Source of the DNA: Verrucomicrobiota bacterium
GTDB lineage: Bacteria > Verrucomicrobiota > Verrucomicrobiia > Chthoniobacterales > Chthoniobacteraceae
DNA: 48,596 nt
Assembly (NCBI GenBank): GCA_009885995.1
Contig: VFJQ01000026.1
Coordinates: 1 to 48,596, forward strand
Direction: 5' to 3'
Each line of letters begins with the position of its first letter. The first letter of the stretch is position 1. The position numbers and the translations under genes were made by a program. Positions 42,593 through 48,596 of this stretch are shown in pieces. Below the pieces are notes generated by a model that saw nothing but the letters and a program-made list of their open reading frames with translations, did not search any database and was not told the DNA's origin.

Positions 42593-42826
42593 ATGAAAGG
42601 CATTCCCACCGATCCGTTGGCCACATTGTCCGCGCGGGAGCGCGAAGTCCTCGCGTGGCTGGCCGAGGGCAAGCGGGATGCGGAGATCGCCAAGATCCTC
42701 GGCATCAGCGAGCGAACCATCCACAAGCACGCCCAGCACATCTTCACCAAGCTCGAGGTCGAGACGCGCACCGCGGCGGCGCGGCTGGCCCACGCGGCGG
42801 GGCTCACGCCGGAATCCCCGCGATGA
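42593..42826 (+). CDS. Stand-alone LuxR/GerE-type helix-turn-helix protein
   Basis: 77 aa. The whole protein is a GerE domain: LATLSAREREVLAWLAEGKRDAEIAKILGISERTIHKHAQHIFTKLEVETRTAAARLA. HTH recognition helix ISERTIHKHAQHI. No receiver or ligand domain, so it is either a single-domain regulator (as in some GerE proteins) or the detached output domain of a response regulator. It lies just before the surface-protein cluster, which it may control (inference from position). Confidence 0.87.
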   Translation: MKGIPTDPLATLSAREREVLAWLAEGKRDAEIAKILGISERTIHKHAQHIFTKLEVETRTAAARLAHAAGLTPESPR

Positions 42827-43018
42827 ACGCGGCTAAGGCTATTTTCCAAATCCCAAAGGCCGGTGGTGGCGCCGCCGGGAAGCCCGGTCGCCCAGCGGAG
42901 CGTAAGCGCTCTGGGCAGGCGATCCGGAGGCCGGTGTCGGGGGACGCTGGCCATGCTTCCCGGTGGCGCGTGGCTGGGAGGGATGGGGCAGGGGCCGCCG
43001 AGCCTCGGCCCCGGTGTG

Positions 43019-43270
43019 CCCCCATCGGCCATGGGGGCGGAGAGTCCCTCCATGGGGGCGGAGGTTTTTTCGATTTCCCCGGCGGTTTTCTCGATGGGGG
43101 CGCACCCAGCGCCGAGATCCCCGCCCCCTTTCTCGATGCGTGCGCCCCCATCGGGAGTTTCCCCGCCCCCATCGCCGAAACCTCCACCCCCATCGGTAAA
43201 TCCGCCGCCCCCATCCAGAATGGGGACGCCCCCGTTGACGATTTTTCCGCCCCCATGGACAAATCCGCTG
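43019..43270. repeat. 21-bp minisatellite, 12 units
   Basis: Twelve consecutive 21-bp units begin at 43019, 43040, 43061 and so on to 43250. The best conserved form is CCCCCATCGGTAAATCCGCCG; the earlier units carry the complementary block CCATGGGGGCG, so both orientations are mixed. Point differences are many but the period never slips. Multiple frames are open on both strands (on minus, heptads like MGAGKLP; on plus, PPPSxxx), as expected for a period divisible by three. Directly after it is a tract of AAACCCAAAACCCAAACCC (43358-43380). Confidence 0.88.
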
Positions 43271-43485
43271 CCCGTTTACAGAGGAAGGCCACCTGAATGG
43301 CCCGTTGGGACACTGGCACCTGGGATTCCGGCTCGTGGGATTCCGCCCCTTCAGCACCAAACCCAAAACCCAAACCCAAACGCATGAAACGATAGGATTA
43401 TTACCCCTCGCGCATCGGCGACCAAGTCATCTGGCTGCGCAATTTCCAAACCAAGCTGCCCACCCACGCCACCGCCCTCGGCCTC

Positions 43486-44082
43486 GTGCCTGCCGATGTG
43501 ACGGCGCGCCTGCTCGATGTGGATAACGCCATCTATGGGCTCGATAAATACCGCGGCGCCCTCGCGAGCAGCAGCAATAGCTGCTACGAGTGCATCGACG
43601 CCGCGCTCTACGACAGCGCGGGTGGCGGCAACGTGATGTGGACCGGCTTCACCGCCCCCGCCGGCGCACCCGCCACCGTGGCGAATGGCTGCCTCACGCG
43701 CGTCTTCACCTACATCGCTAACACGATCAAGACCGCCGCCGGCTACACCATGATGATCGGCGAAGACCTCGGCGTGGAAGGAAGCGTGCAAGCCGCGCCC
43801 GACCCCGCGACGACCGTGCCGGAGTTCGACTTGCGCATCACCAGCGGCGGGAAGCTCGAAGTGGTCTGGACGAAGGGCGTCTTCGACGGGGTGAAACTGG
43901 AGTTTGACCTCGGCGCCGGTGGGATGAAAACCGACATCGATCTGCGCCCGAACTACACGCTCAACTGGCAACCCGCCGCCGGCACCGCCTCCACGGTCAA
44001 GGTCCTCCTTCGCTATCTCTACAAGGGCGAGGAATTCGGCCAATGGAGCGACTGGAAGTCTTACACCCTGGCCGGTGCCTAG
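43486..44082 (+). CDS. Fn3-like surface-associated protein with a disrupted 5' end
   Basis: 198 aa from GTG 43486. The same frame is coding-like further upstream (DYYPSRIGDQVIWLRNFQTKLPTHATALGL from 43396), matching a family start that I recall as MxxDYxPxxDxxxLxWLxNFxxKL. An ATG at 43384 gives M-K-R and then a TAG at 43393-43395, so the natural start is blocked by an amber codon. The C-terminal ~90 residues ([20 protein letters not shown]...[26 protein letters not shown]) look like a fibronectin type III domain. First gene of the fibre cluster; translated protein may be shortened or absent. Confidence 0.72.
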   Translation: MPADVTARLLDVDNAIYGLDKYRGALASSSNSCYECIDAALYDSAGGGNVMWTGFTAPAGAPATVANGCLTRVFTYIANTIKTAAGYTMMIGEDLGVEGSVQAAPDPATTVPEFDLRITSGGKLEVVWTKGVFDGVKLEFDLGAGGMKTDIDLRPNYTLNWQPAAGTASTVKVLLRYLYKGEEFGQWSDWKSYTLAGA

Positions 44083-44087
44083 CATGT

Positions 44088-44598
<511 letters not shown>

Positions 44599-44616
44599 CC
44601 ACCAGAAACCGCCTCC

Positions 44617-47349
44617 ATGAAAACAACCCACCTCGCATACGTCCTCGCCGCACTGCTCGGCCTCGCCTTCACCCCGGCACGCGCGCAAGTGCCGCAACTG
44701 GTCAGCTACCAGGGCCGCGTCGCGGTCGGCACGGTGAACTTTGAAGGCTCCGGCTCCTTCCGGTTCGCCCTCGTGGACGCCGCCGGCACCACCACCTACT
44801 GGAGCAATGACGGCACCAGCACCGCCGGCTCGCAGCCCACGGCGGCTGTCTCGCTCACCGTCACCAAGGGCCTCTACTCCGTGCTCCTCGGCGACACCAC
44901 ACTCGCGAATATGACCGCCATCCCCGCCAGCGTGTGGGCGAATGCGGACGTGCGTCTGCGCGTGTGGTTCAATGACGGCACGAACGGCTCCCAGTTCCTC
45001 ACTCCCGACCAGCGCCTCGCCCCGAATGGCTATCTACCGGATGGCTCCGTGGGCTCCACTACGCTCGCCACCGGGGCCGTCACCTCCGCGAAGATCGCCG
45101 CAAACGCCGTCACCGCGGGCGCCATCGCCACGGGTGCGGTCTCGAATGCCGCCCTCGCCAACTCGACCGTCACCGTGAACGCCGGCAGCGGCCTCGCCGG
45201 CGGCGGCACGATGGCGCTCGGCGGAAATGTGACGCTCACCAACGCCGGCGTCCTCTCGCTCACCAGCGGCGGCGGCGTCACCGTGAATACCGCCAGCGGC
45301 GCGGTCACCCTCGGCAGCACGGCGACGAGTGCGAACACCGCGAGCGCGATCGTGTCGCGCGATGCGAGTGGAAACTTCAGCGCGGGGAGCATCACGGCGA
45401 GTGGTGTGATTAATCTGCCCTTCACTACTAGCAGCGGAGTCGGGGTCATCAATCAGGGCGGTGTGAGCGTGCTGCACTCTTTTGGCAGCCAAAACATATT
45501 TATTGGCCGCGGTGTTGGAAATTTCGCCGTCACAGGGTTCGGAAACACAGCCGTCGGAAGAGACGCACTGTCCGCAGTGTCTTCGGGGCAGAACAATTCT
45601 GCGGTTGGAAACTACGCCTTGGAAACTAACACCACTGGGGAGAGCAATTCGGCGATCGGCTGGGCCGCGCTCGGAGCGAATACCACGGGTAATGGTAATA
45701 CTGCCTTGGGCGATAACGCTCTTTCTGGAAATATAACGGGCGCTGGAAACACGGCGATGGGTGTGGGTGCCCTCTCGCAGAACCAAGCCGGGAACGGTAA
45801 TACGGCGACGGGGAGCGATGCGCTGGCGTTCAACACCGCGAGCGACAACACGGCCACCGGGAATCAGGCTTTGTATGGCAACACCACCGGCAGCTTCAAC
45901 ACCAATATCGGCGCGTCTGCCCTCTACGCGAACACCACCGGCAATACGAATACCGCCACGGGGTATTTCGCCCTATTCAGCAACCAAACCGCAAGCAACA
46001 ACACGGCGAATGGCTATGAAGCGCTGTATTCCAACACGGTGGGGGTTTCCAACTCAGCCTTCGGCTCGGCCTCCCTCTTCGCCAATACCACGGGCAACTA
46101 CAACACGGCCATCGGCAACAGCGCTCTAGCGACGAATACGAGCGGAGTTTCCAATACAGCCCTCGGGTATGCCGCGCTGAATGGGAATCTCACGGGGATC
46201 GCCAACACGGCGGTCGGGGTGAATTCACTGAAACTTAGTCAGGGAAGCAATAACACCGCCGTCGGAGCCTCCACGCTCGTGAACTCTACCTCGGGCAGCA
46301 ATAATACGGCGGTGGGGGAGTCGGCGATGGCTGAAAATACCACGGGCAGCGATAATACCGCTATGGGTGTGACTGCGCTGAATGCCAACACCACGGGAAC
46401 CAACAACACCGCAGTCGGGAAGTTAGCCTTGGGGACAAATACCACTGGATCGGGAAATACCGCGGTAGGCATCCTCGCTCTTTGGAGAAATGTCGGCGGG
46501 AGCGGTAATACCGCGCACGGAAACTCGGCGCTCCAGCAGAATACGAGTGGAGCGGCGAATACTGCCATCGGTGTTTCATCGCTGGCCGCAAATCTCAGGG
46601 GGAACAACAATACGGCGGCTGGTTCGACAGCGTTGGAGTTGAACACTACGGGGGGAAGCAACGCGGCTTTTGGCCAGGGGGCACTGAGTAAGAATGTCAC
46701 AGGAGGCAGTAACGCCGCCTTTGGCATGGGCTCGCTGCTCAACTGCACGGGGAGCGACAACATCGCTCTCGGGCAGGCCGCATGTATCAGCCTCACGTCG
46801 GGGAATAGTAACATCGCCATCGGCAATGCGGGCAACATTGGCGAGTCGGCGACGATCCGCATCGGGAACTCACAGACGCGCACGTTCATCGCTGGGATTA
46901 ACGGAATCAACGTGAGCGGCGTCTCGGTCATGGTCAGCAGCAGCGGCCAGCTTGGCGTGGTCAGTTCCTCGCGGCGCTACAAGGAGGACATCGCCGACAT
47001 GGGCGATGCGAGTGCGCGTCTCCAATCCCTGCGGCCTGTCACCTTCCACTACAAGCAGCCTTACGCGGGCGGCGGCAATCCGGTGCAGTATGGCCTCATC
47101 GCCGAAGAAGTGGCGCAGGCTTTCCCCGAACTGGCAGTCTTCAACGACCAAGGCCAGCCCGAGACGGTGAAATACCAGGATCTCGCCCCGCTCCTGCTCA
47201 ACGAGGTGCAAAAGCTCACGGCGGAGAAAGACGCGCTGAAAAAGCAACTCGCCGAGCGCGACGCGCGGGACAAGGAGCGCGACGCGCGCATCGCCCGGCT
47301 GGAGAGCCTGCTACCCGTCGCGCCTGCCACGGAGACGAAAGGAAACTGA
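44617..47349 (+). CDS. Large surface fibre protein: YadA-head-like repeats plus autocleaving S74 chaperone domain
   Basis: 910 aa with signal peptide MKTTHLAYVLAALLGLAFTPARA. ~25-150 a beta domain (LVSYQGRVAV...). ~300-740 about 20 repeats of the NTAxGxxALxxNTTGxxN type, as in YadA-like trimeric left-handed beta-roll heads. ~790-870 the intramolecular chaperone/peptidase S74 domain: SSRRYKEDI (Ser-Lys dyad, cleavage just before the Ser is typical), LRPVTFHYKQ, YGLIAEEVAQAFPELAV and LAPLLLNEVQKL, then a charged coiled coil to the end. S74 domains trimerise fibres and self-cleave. Likely a trimeric extracellular fibre; its surface is biased toward Asn/Thr. Codon and base composition of the repeat part are AT-richer than the rest. 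Confidence 0.9.
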   Translation: MKTTHLAYVLAALLGLAFTPARAQVPQLVSYQGRVAVGTVNFEGSGSFRFALVDAAGTTTYWSNDGTSTAGSQPTAAVSLTVTKGLYSVLLGDTTLANMTAIPASVWANADVRLRVWFNDGTNGSQFLTPDQRLAPNGYLPDGSVGSTTLATGAVTSAKIAANAVTAGAIATGAVSNAALANSTVTVNAGSGLAGGGTMALGGNVTLTNAGVLSLTSGGGVTVNTASGAVTLGSTATSANTASAIVSRDASGNFSAGSITASGVINLPFTTSSGVGVINQGGVSVLHSFGSQNIFIGRGVGNFAVTGFGNTAVGRDALSAVSSGQNNSAVGNYALETNTTGESNSAIGWAALGANTTGNGNTALGDNALSGNITGAGNTAMGVGALSQNQAGNGNTATGSDALAFNTASDNTATGNQALYGNTTGSFNTNIGASALYANTTGNTNTATGYFALFSNQTASNNTANGYEALYSNTVGVSNSAFGSASLFANTTGNYNTAIGNSALATNTSGVSNTALGYAALNGNLTGIANTAVGVNSLKLSQGSNNTAVGASTLVNSTSGSNNTAVGESAMAENTTGSDNTAMGVTALNANTTGTNNTAVGKLALGTNTTGSGNTAVGILALWRNVGGSGNTAHGNSALQQNTSGAANTAIGVSSLAANLRGNNNTAAGSTALELNTTGGSNAAFGQGALSKNVTGGSNAAFGMGSLLNCTGSDNIALGQAACISLTSGNSNIAIGNAGNIGESATIRIGNSQTRTFIAGINGINVSGVSVMVSSSGQLGVVSSSRRYKEDIADMGDASARLQSLRPVTFHYKQPYAGGGNPVQYGLIAEEVAQAFPELAVFNDQGQPETVKYQDLAPLLLNEVQKLTAEKDALKKQLAERDARDKERDARIARLESLLPVAPATETKGN

Positions 47350-47352
47350 GCC

Positions 47353-48420
47353 GTGAAAGCCTGCACGATCCTTTCCCTCGCGCTGGCGGCGCTCTGCGCG
47401 GCGTCCACGGCCTCGGCCACGACGTATGATGCGAGCGCCGATTTCTCGGGCGTGAGCAATCCGAACCCGAATGGAGCCTGGAGCGAGGGCTACACCACGA
47501 CGCTCGGGAGCGCTCTGGTGCTGCATAGTCAATACACTCCCAACTACAGCCTGAACGTGAATGCGTGGAATTCCGCGAACGCTGTGGTCTTTGAGAAGAA
47601 CGTCGGAGCGACGACGACGTTTGGGATCGCCCCCGGGCAGGCGGCGCTCCACCCCGGCTCGGGCAACCAGTATGCGGTGCTGCGCTTTACCGCGCCAGGG
47701 GCCGGGAGTTTTACCATCGCGGCGCAGTTCTTCGTGGGCGATACGGGCGATACGGACGCCAATATCCTGCTCAATAGCAACGCAGGCTCGCCGGTGTTTT
47801 TTGCGACGACGACGAATACGAACCCGAGCTACGGCGGGACATTGAATCTCCAGGCCGGGGATACCGTGGATTTCGTGGTCGGGTCGAAGGGGGGCTTCCA
47901 ATTCGATACGACGCCGATCGCGGTGAGCATCACCTCCTCGGCTGCGGTGGGCGGGCGGCGGACGAGCGCGAACTACAGCATCCTCACCGACACCGCCGGA
48001 AGTGGCGGACGGCGGACGACGAGCGCGAGCTATACGAGCCAAGGTAGTGCCGGGGGCGTCGTGGGCATCTCCACCGTGGCCTCACCCGTCGAGACGGCGA
48101 AGCACGGCTACCTCGGGCAGATCACCGAGGTGACGGGGCTGACCCTCACGAGCGCGGCGCTGACGGTGAATGAAACGGCGACCGTCCAGCTCGCGGCGTG
48201 GCGGGCGCTGGATGATGCGACTTTCCTCACCGTGCCGGCGGCGAGTGTGGCGTGGTCGGTGCAGAGCGGGCCGCTCACGGGCATCAGCGCCGGGGGCGTG
48301 GCGACGGCGGGGATCGTGTATCAAGACACGGCCGCCACGGCGCAGGGGATCTATCTCGGCGATACCGCGACGCAGGGGCTGACGGTCTGGAACACGAATC
48401 TCGACAACTTCGGCAGCTAA
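47353..48420 (+). CDS. Exported protein of unknown function in the fibre cluster
   Basis: 355 aa from GTG 47353, 3 bp after the S74 gene, with signal peptide MKACTILSLALAALCAASTASA. The first half is a lectin-like beta sandwich (DFSGVSNPNPNGAWSEGYTTTLGSALVLHSQYTP ... LRFTAPGAGSFTIAAQFFVGDTGDTDANILLNS). The second half includes SANYSILTDTAGSGGRRTTSASYTSQGSAGGVVG and VNETATVQLAAWRALDD, elements I recall from verrucomicrobial surface proteins. No membrane anchor. Tight spacing suggests co-transcription with the S74 fibre. Confidence 0.82.
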   Translation: MKACTILSLALAALCAASTASATTYDASADFSGVSNPNPNGAWSEGYTTTLGSALVLHSQYTPNYSLNVNAWNSANAVVFEKNVGATTTFGIAPGQAALHPGSGNQYAVLRFTAPGAGSFTIAAQFFVGDTGDTDANILLNSNAGSPVFFATTTNTNPSYGGTLNLQAGDTVDFVVGSKGGFQFDTTPIAVSITSSAAVGGRRTSANYSILTDTAGSGGRRTTSASYTSQGSAGGVVGISTVASPVETAKHGYLGQITEVTGLTLTSAALTVNETATVQLAAWRALDDATFLTVPAASVAWSVQSGPLTGISAGGVATAGIVYQDTAATAQGIYLGDTATQGLTVWNTNLDNFGS

Positions 48421-48481
48421 CCCAAGTTCGACAGTTATGAAGGGCTGAGATCGTATTCATGCGGGTTGGCGGGCGATTTCT

Positions 48482-48596
48482 TCAGTGTTTCTCCACTACA
48501 TTTCGCACGATTTTCGGGCGGGTGGGCAGTTTCAGACCGAGCCGGGCGAGCAGGTCTGCGGCGAGCGGTTCGGGTTTGCCGACCGTGCGCAGACGG
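48482..48596 (-). pseudogene. 3' end of a transposase gene, cut by window edge
   Basis: On the minus strand the frame entering from the edge reads LRTVGKPEPLAADLLARLGLKLP, then TRPKIVRNVVEKH and a stop. The pattern LRTVxxPxxxxxxLLxxLGLxLP is the C-terminus of IS1634/IS1380-like DDE transposases as I recall. Only 37 codons are visible; whether the rest is intact cannot be told. It is called here only as a fragment of a probable IS element. Confidence 0.55.

Noticed and set aside
43358..43381. Telomere-like AAACCC tract
   Set aside because: Too short and in the middle of a bacterial contig; probably a leftover of the adjacent repeat region.
42827..43383. Coding gene across the 21-bp array (several frames open)
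   Set aside because: Openness follows from the period being divisible by three; frames are Pro/Gly-rich low complexity and none has a supported start or homologous domain.

Overview
The window is one contiguous piece of a high-GC bacterial chromosome. It is most likely from the phylum Verrucomicrobiota, near Chthoniobacter or another soil/freshwater group. This is inferred from the gene mix: Hanks-type kinases with TPR or 3-keto-disaccharide-hydrolase-like tails paired with ECF sigma factors, a TAT-exported Gfo/Idh/MocA oxidoreductase, exported esterase/SMP-30 and beta-helix proteins, Fn3/collagen/S74 surface proteins, and very many GTAG-type palindromic repeats. No rRNA, tRNA, CRISPR or complete insertion sequence was seen.

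Layout. 1-540: decayed transposase. 557-11229: housekeeping and exported genes (rRNA-type methyltransferase, esterase/lactonase fusion, serine hydrolase, tcdA, hslO, double thioredoxin-fold protein, HAD phosphatase, kinase, MATE pump). 11352-12460: gap with a candidate promoter and a strong terminator. 12535-18643: a disturbed regulatory locus, consisting of a TPR kinase broken by an in-frame TAA, three copies of the 5' end of one ECF sigma gene separated by a coupled 88-aa/HNH pair and a VapBC-like PIN pair, a 42-bp minisatellite and a second, intact ECF sigma gene. 18720-21151: two glycosyltransferases. 21222-30695: exported proteins, asd, a formylglycine-generating-enzyme-like lipoprotein, a VanX-like dipeptidase, a dehydrogenase/beta-helix operon, an exported nuclease and an HI0933-type flavoprotein. 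30899-34067: a three-gene type IV pilin-like operon on the minus strand. 34398-38165: a hypothetical gene, a HEAT-like protein, MOSC, mobA and an ECF sigma gene. 38223-42360: a kinase with repeated beta-sandwich domains, invaded by palindromic repeats and frameshifted at a C8 tract, then a RAYT transposase embedded in arrays of the same repeats. 42593-48420: a LuxR-type HTH, a 21-bp minisatellite, and a surface-fibre cluster (Fn3-like, collagen-like, YadA-head/S74, exported protein). 48482-48596: a transposase 3' end.

The main theme is a REP/RAYT system. A single-copy Y1-transposase-like gene sits among GTAG-headed hairpins. The same hairpins occur at gene ends, where they supply TAG stop codons, inside the RAYT gene itself, and as in-frame linker sequence in a transmembrane kinase. 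The second theme is the triplicated sigma-factor 5' fragment, which brackets small nuclease modules. Both are read from the sequence; their mechanisms are inference.
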